A stretch of 64,000 bases of DNA from Tolypeutes matacus (Eukaryota > Chordata > Mammalia > Cingulata > Chlamyphoridae), in assembly GCA_026826555.1 (NCBI GenBank), contig JAKSZT010053883.1, positions 26,717,119 to 26,781,118 of the forward strand, in the 5' to 3' direction. Below are positions 50,470-62,017 of this stretch, piece after piece. Position 1 is the first letter of the stretch. Each line of letters starts with the position of its first letter. Both the position numbers and the translations under genes were made by a program. Below the pieces are notes generated by a model that ran no database searches, was not told where the DNA came from, and saw only the letters and a list, made by a program, of their open reading frames with translations.

Positions 50470-51469
50470 CTCCAAGACAAAGATTTAAGTTAAATTTGGG
50501 GAAATGGTAAAGGAAAAGAAGGCAACCAATAAGAATGCACCATTATGCCCACTACCACAGCTGGTGATTACAGCTTAATTCAATAGGGTAGGTAACTCTG
50601 GGAAATGGTGCAAAACTCATGCCCCAGCAATAACCCACCTGAAGGCTGATGGAGCTGGGTATTTATATACCAACTCTGAGGGTCATTGGTTAAGGGTACA
50701 GGCACAAATGCGGGTGCTAGTTGACAGGTGGCAGGAAAGGTCCAATGGATATAGGCAGGGAACTGGCAGCATCTGCAACAACCTGCACCTGTACCTGAAT
50801 CACCTGGTTACTTGTTTAAAATGCAGGTTCTTAACTGGGCAAAACTGGGTGAATGGTACTGGAGATTTCTCTGCAACTTCCTGCATATCTATAGTTACTT
50901 CAAAATAAAATGTTTAAAAAATAGATAAGATGACCAAGGAAAACGATTATATAGAAATTCAGTTAACAAAATATTTTTAATGCAGGTTCCTAGGTTTACT
51001 TTCAGTGAGTATGGGGGTACTATAGTAAGGAAAGAAGGCCCTTTCACCCCCTACCCTAAATAAATAGAAATGCTGGATAAAATATAACAAATACATTTAA
51101 AACATATAGCTGAGCTCAAAAGCTGGAGGTAGAAAAGAGTCACTTGGGAGCAATTGTAAGAGTATGGGTGTGAGTATTGAGCCTTTGCTTTACCCATACA
51201 ATGGTGGTAGTGGTAGAGAAGAGAACTCTAGGCAGGAAACTGACATAAAATTTGTCTTGGAATTGGTGAAACTCATGGAGCGTCTTATGAAACCACCCAT
51301 GGTACTTCTCCACAGGGCACATGGGACTTCTGTAGAAAACAGCTCCCACAGAAGAGACGCTCATAGAAAAAAAAACACATTACAAATATGAAAGAGAAAG
51401 ACTGCCAGGAGAGAAAGTCAGATGATGGAACCACTTGGATAATTCACACAGTATGTTCGTTGGATCTTC

Positions 51470-51790
51470 CAGGAAGAAGATGCAGAGATGAAGTTAGGAG
51501 TGCAAGAGGTTTATTGAGGGATAATGCCTGTAAAAGATAAAAAGGGAAGGCAGCAAGATTGGACAAGGAGAGCCTGAGACAGGATGCAGGTCTGGCAAAG
51601 TCTTGTTCAACCCAAAGGTGAACTAAGAGCAGATATTGCCCATTAGAGGAGTCCCATGTTGGGCATAAACAGGAAGACGCTAGTGTCCCTGCTGTGCTCA
51701 GGCATTGCTTAGGAGCTTCTTAGGAGGATCATGGCCTCGACTTGAAAGCTGGGCAGATCCTGAAGGCACTAGCAGTTTGGGGTTATCAGC
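51470..51790 (-). mobile_element. Possible inverted LTR fragment
   Basis: Contains AGAGGTTTATTGAGGG, which inverted reads as a polyadenylation-type CCTCAATAAACCTC, as in retroviral LTRs. Family not recognised. Confidence 0.3.
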
Positions 51791-51820
51791 TAACCGCTGC
51801 TGAATAGCAAGTTCATTCTT

Positions 51821-51878
51821 TTTTTTTTTTTAATTTAATCCATTCCTGTGGGTGTGAACATGTTGTAAGTACGACCTT

Positions 51879-51917
<39 letters not shown>

Positions 51918-52005
51918 TCTTTCTTACCGGGAGGTCCCAGGGATCGAACCCAGGTCCCTCCATGTGGGAGACGGACGCCCAACCATTTGAGCCACATCCA
52001 CCCCT
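51821..52005 (-). mobile_element. DAS SINE carrying a transduced LTR fragment
   Basis: A 14-bp duplication, GCAAGTTCATTCTT (51807-51820 and 52006-52019), flanks the whole insert. In SINE orientation it reads tRNA-like head, (TAAA)n at 51877-51918, then about 45 bp (51833-51877) matching the inverse of LTR sequence at 41384-41430 (CCTGTGGGTGTGAACATG), then poly(A). The extra LTR piece between two A-tails points to readthrough from a source SINE. Confidence 0.82.
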
Positions 52006-52081
52006 GCAAGTTCATTCTTGAAGGGAGATCTGAGGGTGCACTTCCATGGCTGCCATACATGCCAGAAATTAGGATACTAGA

Positions 52082-52706
52082 TGTAGCCATTTGGAAGTTT
52101 GATGTAATTATGAATTCCAAAAATAGATATTGGATCATGCTTGTAAACTGGTCTGCTAATCTGGGCATGATTAAGTTATGATTAGGGTGTTAACTGGGCC
52201 ACGTCAGTAGGACATTGAGCCCCACCCCTTGTGGGTAGGGAATAAGATATAAAAGGCATGGCAAAGACCAGAATTGAAGCAGTTTTGATGTTGGAGTTTT
52301 GATGCTGGAGCCCAGGGAGGTGAGCAGACAGAGGAGCTTGGGTGTGAGGAAGGAGAGAAGGCCCTGGGATAGAGACAAGCCATTTGCCTGACAGTTCACA
52401 GCTGGCCTTGTGGAGAGAAGCAAAGCCTAGAGAGCCTCACAGTCTATAGCTGACCTTGTGGAGGAACCAGAGGAGCTAAGCCCAGAGAGAAATGCAGCCC
52501 CAGGAAAAGAGGAACCCAAGAAGCCTGAACCCTGGCAAACGTCAGCAGCTGCCTTGCTCCAATATGTCGCAATGGACCTTGGTGAGGGAAGTAACTTATG
52601 CTTTATGGCCTGGTAACTGTGGACTTCTACCTCAAATAAATACCCTTTATAAAGACCAACCGATTTCTGGTATTTTTCATCAGCGCCCCTTTGGCTGACT
52701 AGAACA
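52082..52706 (+). mobile_element. ERVL-type LTR
   Basis: Begins TGTAGCCATTTGGAAG and ends GGCTGACTAGAACA. The last 80 bp match the inverse of the LTR at 43671 (CTTTATAAAGACCAACC, TTTCTGGTA, TTGGCTGACTA). No flanking 5-bp duplication could be matched. Confidence 0.68.
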
Positions 52707-53063
52707 ATCTGAAAGACTTTAATATAAGGATACTTAAAAGAGATAAAAGTAGGAATAGAAGACATAAGGCAAGGAGAGGTGCTTATGAGAAAAGAACCAA
52801 ATAGAAATTGTAGAAATAAACTATTAAAAACTCAATAGGTATTTTGAAGAGTAGGATAAGGACAGCTGGAGAAAGAATTAGTAAACTCAAATAGATCTGA
52901 GGAAACCATTCAGAATGCAGTATAGAGAGAAGCACATAAAGATAAAATTATAATAGGCAGTATAGAATATTAGTGGAGTGCAAGGGTTCTGAAGCCACAC
53001 ACATGAGTTTAAATCTCAGCTCTGTTCCATACTAGTTACAAGGCCCTGGGCAAGTTTTTTCTG

Positions 53064-53297
53064 TTGTTGTTTTGTTTTTATTTTTTATTTTTTGAGGTAC
53101 CAGGGGCCACAGATTGAACCTGGGACCTCGTATGTGGGAAGCTGGCGCTCAATCACTGAGCCACATCAGCTCCCCTGAGTTGGTTTTTTCATTTGTTTGT
53201 TTGTTTGTTTTTTTGTTTTTAGGAGGCACAGGGAACCGAACCCAGAACCTCTCATGTGGGAAGCAGGTGCTCAACTGCTTGAGCCACATTCGCGCCC
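53064..53297 (-). mobile_element. Old inverted DAS units, two in tandem
   Basis: Two diverged inverted heads, with CAGATTGAACCTGGGACC near 53112 and GAACCGAACCCAGAACC near 53233, each preceded by T-rich tails. They sit inside the MIR and are older than the next SINE. Confidence 0.8.
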
Positions 53298-53313
53298 CCT
53301 TGAGCAAGTTTTT

Positions 53314-53487
53314 TTTTAAAGATTTTATTTATTTATTCATTTATTCCCCCCTTGCTGCCCATGCTCGCTGGGTCAGCCAACCATGCCGTGCGGGCGGGCC
53401 TGCCCTCACCAGGAGGCCCCGGGAACCGAACCCGGGGCCTCCCATATGGTAAACGGGAGCCCTACTGATTGAGCCACAGCCGCCTCC
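53314..53487 (-). mobile_element. DAS SINE, chimeric form
   Basis: (TTTA)n tail, non-tRNA body, inverted head ending GAGCCACAGCCGCCTCCC. The target duplication CCTTGAGCAAGTTTT is at about 53299-53313 and 53488-53502. Confidence 0.92.
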
Positions 53488-53687
53488 CCTTGAGCAAGTT
53501 TTTAAACCTCTTTTGTGTCTCAGTTTTTCATCTATAAAATGGAAATATATTTGTACTTATCTCATAGGTGTTGCTATGAGTATTAAATGAGTTTATAGTT
53601 CTTGGCATATAATAAGTGTTTAGTAAATATTAGATGATAACACAGAGGAAAGGAAAATGTAAAAGATAAATTAAAAGTCATGGAGGA

Positions 53688-53869
53688 GGGAAGCGGCCGT
53701 GGCTCAATCAGTAGGGCTCCCGTTTACCATATGGGAGGCCCCGGGTTCGGTTCCCGGGGCCTCCTGGTGAGGGCAGGCCCGCCCGCATGGCATGGTTGGC
53801 TGGCCCGGCGAGCACAAGCAGCGGGGGGGCGGGATAAATGAATAAATAAATAAAATCTTTAAAAAAAAA
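53688..53869 (+). mobile_element. DAS SINE, chimeric form
   Basis: Head with B box GGGTTCGGTTCCC, body ending GCGGGGGGGCGGGATAAATG, (AATA)n, poly(A). Perfect 15-bp target duplication AAAAGTCATGGAGGA at 53673-53687 and 53870-53884. Confidence 0.94.
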
Positions 53870-53884
53870 AAAAGTCATGGAGGA

Positions 53885-55020
53885 GAGGCCTGATTAAGAT
53901 GGTGGAGTGAAAAGCTTCAGGACTCCATCCCCCCACAGGAGCTTTGAGCAAGTACTGGCAGAAATATTTTTCTCAAAGCTCCAGAAGACTGTTAAAAGAA
54001 TGCAGGAAGAGGGTGAGTGCCGAATCAAGAAAAAAACTTAACATTGGTAGATCCCATGTCACCCTGGCTGACCCTTCCCCATCCCCTCACTGGTTCTGCA
54101 AGGAGCTGGTCCACATTCCCAGTGCAGATCCCTAGTTCCCATTCCAGAGGGAGCATAGTAACCCTCATGCACATACTGGGAATGTGTATGTCTGGCTCAG
54201 TCTCTATGTTGGTGGCCTGAGGGACTTGCTGAACCAGAACTTGCCCTCCATAGAGCCATAGAATTTGTCCTGAAGAGCTGTGGAAGGTGGCTCACTGAGC
54301 TCTCCTACAGAACACTGTGGGAGAGCAGTCGAGTCATGCACTTGTGACAAGGGATTGCTGGCTGTAGGACATACAGTGCAGTGCTCAGGACCCTGAGGAA
54401 ACTTTACTAAGGAAGAGGGGACATCCATATCCAGGTATAGGAAACTCCTAGTTTGGGCACATGCATCCCAAGACAAGACACACACACAGAAAGGAGCAAG
54501 GAGGCCCCTATACTTTGGCCTGGAGCTGTTCTCCAAACTTTTATGGATAAGCCCTGAAGGAGAGCACTTGCACAAGTCAATCTGCAAAAACTGGGAAAAG
54601 TGTTTTCTGTTTTTCCTCTGTCATAACACTAGCTGGATAAAAGCTTAAGGAACAGCTTCAAGTCTAAATTCCAGCCATAACTCATTAAAATATAAAAATG
54701 TCCAGGTTTCAACAAAAGATTACAAAACATACAAAGAAACTGGAAGTGATGGCCCAGGCAAAGGAGAAGATTAAAATAGTAGAAACTATCAATGAGGAGG
54801 ACCAGACCTGGGGCATTCCAGACAAAGGCTTTAAAGAAGTGGTCCTAAATGTGCTCAAAGAAATAAAGGAAAACATGGACAAAGAACTCAAGGAAATCAG
54901 GAGAACAATAGATGAACACAAAGAGAATATCAATAGAGAGATGGAAATTATGAAAAGGAACCAAAATCTAACAGAACTGAAGACCACAGTAACAGGAATT
55001 AAAAATTCACTAGAGGGTTT
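53885..55020 (+). mobile_element. HAL1/L1 ORF1 element, 5' part
   Basis: Starts with a leader containing AAGATGGTGGAGTG. The remnant of an ORF1-type frame at 54698-55045 encodes a charged helical stretch (LKEIKENMDKELKEIRRTI). It is interrupted at 55021 by another element and resumes at 56930. Part of a broken HAL1-like copy, not a gene. Confidence 0.7.
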
Positions 55021-56929
55021 TAAGAAACCAACATATACCACTTGAACATTTGCACACCGATGTTCACAGTTGCTAAAAGATGGAAACAACCCAAGTGTCC
55101 ATTAACTGATGAATGGATAAACAAACTGTGGTATATACATATGATGGAATACTATTCAGCTGTAAGAAGAAATGAATATGACAACATGGATGAACCTTGA
55201 GCACATTATGTTGAGTGAAATAAACCAAACACAAAAGGACAAAGGACAAATATTGTATGGGCTCATTAATATGAACTAAATACAATGAGTAAACTCATGG
55301 AGTTACACTATAGAGTGTAAGTTACTAGGAGATAGAATGTGGGTTGAGAAGGGGGAACTGATGCTGAATATATGTAGAATGTTTAATAAGGGGGGCTGTA
55401 AATGTGGGGAAATGTTTAGAGTGGATGGTAACATATTATAGTGAGCATAATCAACACTGATTTATAAAAGTGATTGTGGCTGAAAGGGGTAGGCTAGGGA
55501 GGTTAATGCCAATTGAAAGAAAGCTAGAGGATAATCTAGGGACTGTATAATATAGTGATTTCAGTGGTGGATGATGATTGTGGTTAATAGTACAAATACA
55601 AGAATGTTCCTCTATTATAGGTATTAAGAATATGGAGCTAGGGGGCAGATGTGGCTCAAATGGTTGGGCATCCGTCTGCCATATGGAGGGACCTGGGTTC
55701 GATCCCTGGGACCTCCTGGTAAAATAAAAAATAGAGAGAGAGAAGGCACATGGGCTGCCAGGCTCTGTGTGCTGGTGAGCCGCCAGGCCCTGGGAGCCAT
55801 GCAGCAAGATGATGATGCAACAAGAGAGAGACGCAGGGGAGAGACAAGACAAGATGCTCCGAAAGCTCCAGAAACCAGGAGCCGAGGTGGCGCAGGCAGC
55901 AGAGTACCTGTCTCCTACATCGGAAGTCTCCAGGATCAAATCCTGGTGAAGACTGGAGGAGGAGGATGAGAAGAGATAGCAGAAAACAGACACAGAGAAT
56001 TGCCCAGCGAATGGACACAAAACAGCAAATGGGGAAGGGGGGGGTTTAAAATGGATAAAGTAAATAAATAAATCTTAAAAAAAAAAAAAAAGAATATGGA
56101 GCTACATGGGAAAAGTATAACTAATGTAATGTATAGATTATAGTTAATTGTAATATTATAATACTTTTATAGCAATGGCAAAGAAGGTACTGTATCAATG
56201 CTAAGGGTCAATGATGGGGGTATAGAAAAGGGTATAGGATTTTTCCTTTTGGAATAATGAAAATATTCTGAAATGGACTGAGCTGATGACAGTACAACTC
56301 AGTGATGAAACTGAGAGCCACTGAGTGTATGCTTTGGATAGACTGTATACTTTGGATAGATTGTACAAGGTAGGAGACTACATAATACAGCAAACCTGAT
56401 ATTAACAGCAATATTATAATATTCTTGCATCAATGTCAAAGAAAGTACTATAATAATGCTCAAGGGCAGTAACAGGATTGTGGGATTTTTTTCTTTTGGA
56501 CTAAGGAAAATATTCAAAGGTTTACTGGGGCGATGACTGCACAACCCTGTGATGAAAGTGAGAGCCACCGAGTGTACATTTTGGATAGAATGTACAAGGC
56601 ATGGGACTGTATAAAACACAGTGAACCATGTGGTGGACGATGGACTGTGGTTAACTGTACAAATATGAGAACATTCTCTCATGAACTATAACAAATATAC
56701 AATACTAATACATGATGTTAATAATAGGATGGCTTGTGGGAAAAATACACCAAATATAAGCTATGAACTATAGATAGCAGTAATATTATGATGATGTTCT
56801 TTCATCATTTGTAACAAATGTGTCACAGCAATGTAAGTTGGTGGTGGTAGGGCAATGTATGAGAATCCTGCATGGCATGCGTGATTGTTTTGTTAACTCA
56901 CAACTTCTCAAATTAAAAAAAAATTTTTC
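55021..56929 (+). mobile_element. L1 3'-end insertion into the HAL1 copy
   Basis: The first 150 bp encode the conserved L1 ORF2 C-terminus (WYIYMMEYYSAVRRNEYDN). A long 3'UTR with partly repeated blocks follows, then an A-rich end near 56915. Imperfect target duplication AAATTCACTAGAGGG at 55003-55017 and AAATTCCCTAGAAGGG from 56930. A 5'-truncated copy that contains the SINE at 55641-56089. Confidence 0.75.
55641..56089 (+). mobile_element. DAS SINE dimer
   Basis: First unit with B box GGGTTCGATCC, a linker of AAATAAAAAATAGAGAG type (about 55720-55745), second unit with GCCGAGGTGGCGCAGGCAGC, poly(A). The target duplication AAGAATATGGAGCTA is at about 55627-55640 and 56090-56104. Confidence 0.93.
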
Positions 56930-57435
56930 AAATTCCCTAGAAGGGTTCAACAGCAGATTGGTGCTGGCAGAAGAAAGAATCAGTGAACTTGAAGATAAGA
57001 CAATTAAAATCCTCCAATCTGGGGAGCAGAAAGAGGAAAGAATGAAGAAAAGTTAACAGAGCCTGAGGAATCTGTGGGACAATACCAAACATACCAATAT
57101 ATGCATTGTCGAATCCCAGAAGGAGAAGAAAGATGAAAAGGAGCAGAAAGGAAATAATGAAATAATGCCTGGAAACTTCCCAAATTTAATGAAAGACATG
57201 AATGTATACATTTGAGACACTCAAAGAACTCCAAACAGGATAAACCCAAATAGGCTCTTACCACACAATGTTATAATTGAACTGTCTAATACCAAAGATA
57301 AAAAGAGAATTCTGAAGGCCACAAGAGAGAAGCAACATGTCATATACAAGGGAGCCTCGATCAATTTTGCTGATTTCTCATCAGAAACCATGGAGGCAAG
57401 AAGGCAGGGGGAAGCATATTTAAAATGCTGAAAGT

Positions 57436-57549
57436 TGGGGGTGGATGTGGCTCAAATGGTTGGGCGTCCGCCTGCCATATGGAGGGACCTGGGTTCGATC
57501 CCCGGGACCTCCCGGTAAAATAAAAAATAAAAAAATAAATAAAAAATAT
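57436..57549 (+). mobile_element. DAS SINE monomer
   Basis: Head GGATGTGGCTCAAATGG, B box GGGTTCGATCC, A-rich tail of AATAAA units. Target duplication AAAATGCTGAAAGT-like at 57422-57435 and 57550-57563. Confidence 0.92.
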
Positions 57550-57913
57550 AAAGTGCTGAAAGCAAAAAATTTGCTAACCAAGAATTCTATATCTGGCAAA
57601 ACTGTCTTTCAAAAATGAGTGAGGGATTAAGATAAACAAAAAATATATAAAATATATATTTTTTACCAGATAAACAAAAGCTGAGGGACTTCATCACCAC
57701 TAGACCAGTCCGACAAGTAATGCTAAAGGGAGTTCTGTAGGTTGAAAAGAAAAGATACTAGGCAATTGACTGAAGCTACGTGAGGAAATAAAGATCTCCA
57801 TTAAAGATAATGACATGGGTAGATATAAATACAGTAGTATTGTACTTTAGGTTTGTAATTCCACTTTTTATTTCCCACAGGATTTAAAAGGAAAATGCAT
57901 AAAATGTAATGAC

Positions 57914-58123
57914 AGGGGAGCGGATGTAGCTCAAGTAGTTGAGCGTCTGCTTCCTATGTACAAGGTCCCAGGTTTGATCCCTAGTACCTCCTTAAAAACA
58001 AACAAACAAATGAAAAAAACAACTCTCATTGGGGAGCATATGTAGCTTGGTGGTTGAGCATCTGCTTTCCATGTACAAGATCCTGGATTCACTCACTGGA
58101 ACCTCAAAAAAAAAAAAAAAAAA
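57914..58123 (+). mobile_element. Older DAS SINE dimer
   Basis: Two related units (GCGGATGTAGCTCAAGTAG and GCATATGTAGCTTGGTGG) are joined by an A-rich linker of AACAAACAAAC type. Flanked by GTAATGACA / GTAATGATA. Confidence 0.85.
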
Positions 58124-58860
58124 GGTAATGATAAATCGATTGTTTTGGTCCCATAATATATAAACATGTAATCTGTGACAAGAACTACATAAAGGTAGGG
58201 GACAGAGGGATATAGGAACATACTTTATATGTGCTATTGAAGTTTTTTAGTTTGTATTAAAGCAAACAAGATTGTTATAGATTTAAGGCATTAAATTTAA
58301 GGCCCATGGTAACCACAAAGAAAATATCAGAAAATATGGAAACTCATGGAGACAGAAAGTAGAGTACAGGTTACCGGGGGGGGGGGCAAAGGAAATGGAG
58401 AGTTAATGCAAAAAGAGTGCAAGGTTTCTGTTTGGGGAGAAGAGAAAGTTCCAGTAATGAATGGTGGGTGAGGTTACTGCAACATTGTGAATGTGATTAA
58501 TTCCACTGAATGGTAAGCTTGGAAGGGGATGGGATGGGAAGTTTTATGTTGTATATATGTTTCCACAATTACTTATAAAAGAAAGAGAAGCAAAGGAAAT
58601 AATGATAATTAAATGCAAATATGATACTGGATGGGATCTAAGAAAGAAGGAGAAAAGGCTCAAAAGACATTATTGAGACATAAGAAAAAATTGGAATCTA
58701 CATAGCATGTAAGTTTCAATCAATGTTAAATTTCTTGAACTTGATAATTGCAGTTACAGTGATTACATAAGTAAGTATCCTTGTTTGTAGGAAATGTACA
58801 TGAAAGTATCATGTTTTCAAGCAGTATGATGTGTGCAACATACTCAACTGTTTAAAATAT

Positions 58861-58906
<46 letters not shown>
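58861..58906. repeat. (TAGA)n microsatellite
   Basis: Eleven uninterrupted TAGA units. Confidence 0.97.
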
Positions 58907-59060
58907 TGGCAAAGGTGGAAAAACATTAAAATTGGTGGATCAGGGTATGTGGGGAGTGGGGGTCTGTCTGGAGTTCCCTATATGGAGTTTGTAATATTTC
59001 TGCAACGTACTTAAGTTTGAAATTATTTCAAAATAAAAAGTTTTTTAAAAAGTTATGTAG

Positions 59061-59302
59061 GGGGAAGCGGCTGTGGCTCAATTGGTTGGGCTCCCATTTA
59101 CCATATAGAGGGCCCTGAGTTCGATTCCCCAGGCCTCCTGGTGAAGGTAGGCCAGCCCACGCAGCATGGTGAGCTGACGCAGCAAGACGACCCAACAAAG
59201 GGAGACAAGCAGACACAGAAAAACACACAGCAAATAGACACAGTGAGCACAAGCAGGAAGGGAGGGATAAATAAATTTAAAAAAATAAAATCTTAAAAAA
59301 AA
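59061..59302 (+). mobile_element. DAS SINE, chimeric form
   Basis: Same architecture as the copy at 36923, body with CACACAGCAAATAGACACA. Target duplication AAAAGTTATGTAG at 59047-59060 and about 59303-59315. Confidence 0.93.
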
Positions 59303-59350
59303 AAAAAGTTATGTAGGAGAAAATGAGAAGTTACTAATTTATCTAATAAA

Positions 59351-59531
59351 GGGAAGCAGCTGTGGCTCAATCAGTAGGGCTCCCATTTACCATATGGGAG
59401 GCCCCGGGTTCGGTTCCCGGGGCCTCCTGATGAAGGCAAGCCCGCCCGCACGGCGTGGTTAGCTGACCCAGCGAGCACGAGCAGCAAGGGGGGGATAAAT
59501 GAATAAATAAATAAAATCTTTAAAAAAAAAA
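59351..59531 (+). mobile_element. DAS SINE, chimeric form
   Basis: Close sister of the copy at 53688. Target duplication AATTTATCTAATAAA at 59336-59350 and about 59533-59546. Confidence 0.93.
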
Positions 59532-59546
59532 AAATTTATCTAATAA

Positions 59547-61491
59547 AAATTCCAGAAGAAGAAAATAGGGGAGAAGCAGCATTTGAAAAATAATGGTGGA
59601 GAATTTTCTATAAATTAAGAAAAATGAGCCCCTAAATTGAAAAGGCACTCAGATCTGAGTAGGATAAAAAATAATTACATTCCTAGGCATGTTGTAGAGA
59701 AATGGCAAAAGAATAAAGATTTTAAAAATCTGAAAAGCTACCAGAGAGGAAACAGATTATTTAAAAATGAAAGACATTCTGCCTGAAGCCAATTTCTCAT
59801 CAACAACAATAGATGCCAATGGAATAATATATTCAAAGTGGTTGGAAAAACATGTAGAATCCTACATCCAGCTAGCCAGTATTTAAGGGTGAGTGTAAAA
59901 TGAAGAAAACCAGATATACACAGACAGAGTTTACAAATCTAGACTCTTGCTGAAAAAATTTATGAAGGATGAACTTCAACAAGAAGAAAATTAAATTCAA
60001 AATGAAAGGATTTATCTTCCAGCCAAGATGGAATAACAAGGATCAGATTTATCCTCTTACCTGGAACTACAAAAAATTGGACAAAATATATGAAGCAATG
60101 GTTCCCAAGGCATTGTAAGTGGGTAATGAAGGACAGTTTTCTCTAAGAGATGGGAATCAAATTAAGGTGAGCCCTACAATTTCCCCAGCTTACCACCTAG
60201 GGAAAATTTCCAGGCCACAGTGCAGGGGGCGGAGTGGGGGGGTACCCAGGCAAAGCTCCCTGAGATGAGGAGATAGAGCAGGTTATCTGAGGAGACAAGG
60301 AGACTAGAGTTTGCAAGGCAGAGTACCAGAGAGGAGAGAGGTACACAGTACTGAGTACTGATCAACACATGCATGTGAGGAATTGACTCAAGGCTGAGGA
60401 AAGAATCATTTGGAAGTATTCAAGGGAATAATTCTCAGAGCTCACATATGACCAGGAATAGTAATGTTCTCACCTGCCAGAGTAGAAAATCTAGCAACTC
60501 TTGGGTCATTGGGTAGAGTACCTAGAAGGGTTTTGCTTCAGTATTGGGAAAAAGGAATTCTACAATAAATGCTGCTCTCACCCTGCCATAAAATCTTAAA
60601 AGCGAAACTTGAAAGGGTCAAATTTCTTCTAAAAAACTTAACCACATCCCAGAACAAACTTAAGAATATTTATAAGAGTATGAAAATTATACAATGTCCA
60701 ACAAGGTAAAATTCACATTGTCTAACATCCCATTATATACCATGCATGTAAAGAAGCAGGAAACTACTACTTGTAAGCAGAAGAAAACCAATGATCAAAC
60801 TGACCCAGAAATGACAACATGATATATTAGGAAACAAGGATATTAAAACAATTATAACTGAATCCTATGTGTTCAAGAAGCTAGAGGAAATATAGATTAA
60901 ACACGTTAAGGAGAGTCATTAAAATATAAAAAATAACCATATCAAACGTCTGGAGGTGAAAAGTACAATTTTTGAGATGAAAAATATACTGCATGGGATT
61001 ATATTGATGTTGCAGAAGAAAAGATTTATGAAGTTGAAGACACAGCAATAGAACTTATCCCAAATAAAACAAGAAAGAAAACAGACTTGAAAAACAAAAT
61101 CATCAGTGAGCTATGGGACAATTTCAAGTGGCCTAATATATGTATATTTGGAGTCCCTAAAATCTGAAGAAATGTCTGAAAAGAATTCCTGATGAAAAAC
61201 TATAGATCCACAGGTCCAAGAAATTTGACAAACCACAAGCACAAGAAAGAGAAAAATACAAGACACATTGTAATAAAATTGCTTAAAACAAGTAATAAAG
61301 AGAAAATCTTAAAAGTAACCAGAGGAAAAATATACATTACATACAAAGGAACAAAGAATGATGGTGGCAGGTTTCTTATTAAACAATGCAAGTTAGGGGA
61401 CACTGGAACAGCATTTTTAAAGCACTGAAAGAAAAATCTGTCAAGCCAGAATTCCGTGCCCAGTGAAAATGTGTGTTAAAAAGGAAGATGA
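59547..61491 (+). mobile_element. HAL1/L1 ORF1 fragments
   Basis: Up to about 60000 there is a HAL1-type 3' piece (GAATCCTACATCCAGCTAGC). From about 60018 a second copy starts with CCAGCCAAGATGGAATAAC and contains ORF1-like phrases such as ISELWDNFKWPNI and ARHIVIKLLKTSNKEKILK-like sequence near 61260-61315. All frames are broken. Confidence 0.6.
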
Positions 61492-61493
61492 GG

Positions 61494-61580
61494 GAGGCGG
61501 ATGTGGCTCAAATGGTTGGGCGTCCGTCTGCCATATGGAGGGACCTGGGTTCAATCCCGGAACCTCCTGGTAAAAAAAAT

Positions 61581-61635
<55 letters not shown>

Positions 61636-62002
61636 TAGATAGATATATATATATAGAAGGCGCATGGGCTGCCAGGCTCTGTGTGCCGGTGAGCTGCCAG
61701 GCCCCGGAAGCCATGCAGCAAGATGATGACATAACAAGAGAGAGATGCAGGGGAGAGAAGAGATGAGATGCTCCAAAATCTCCGAAAACCAGGAACCGAG
61801 GTGGTGCAGATGGCAGAACACCTCTCTCCTACATTGGAGGTCTCCAGTATTGAATCCTGGTGAAGACTGGAGGAGGAGGATGAGAAGAGATGGCAGGAAA
61901 CAGATACAGAGAATTGCCCAGCAAATGGACACAAAACAGCAAATGGGGAAGGGGGGATTTAAAATGGATAAAGTAAATAAATAAACCTTTGAAAAAAAAA
62001 AA
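61494..62002 (+). mobile_element. DAS SINE dimer with microsatellite linker
   Basis: First unit GCGGATGTGGCTCAAATGG, linker occupied by (TAGA)n at about 61581-61656, second unit with GAACCGAGGTGGTGCAGATG, (TAAA)n and poly(A). Target duplication AAAAAGGAAGATGAG at 61478-61492 and about 62003-62017. Confidence 0.93.
61581..61656. repeat. (ATAG)n microsatellite inside a SINE
   Basis: About 17 units, imperfect at the right end where it turns into TATATATA. Confidence 0.95.
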
Positions 62003-62017
62003 AAAAAGGAAGATGAG

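Larger units (their letters stand above)
52965..53640 (+). mobile_element. MIR copy split by stacked SINEs
   Basis: The left half (to about 53060) has GAGTTTAAATCTCAGCTCTG. The right half (from about 53503) has TCAGTTTTTCATCTATAAAATGG and ends TAAGTGTTTAGTAAATATTA. Together they make one ordinary MIR, opened by three SINE units. Confidence 0.8.
56930..59040 (+). mobile_element. HAL1/L1 ORF1 element, 3' part
   Basis: Resumes the frame broken at 55021 with RLVLAEERISELEDKTI, a typical L1 ORF1 coiled-coil phrase. Multiple stops follow, then HAL1-type 3' sequence such as GATAAACAAAAGCTGAGGG near 57671 and CATGGTAACCACAAAGAAAA near 58305. Interrupted by SINEs at 57436-57549 and 57914-58123. Confidence 0.7.

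Noticed and set aside
58861..61656. Repeated TAGA tracts as a possible array system
   Set aside because: Plain microsatellites without spacers; one sits in a SINE linker.
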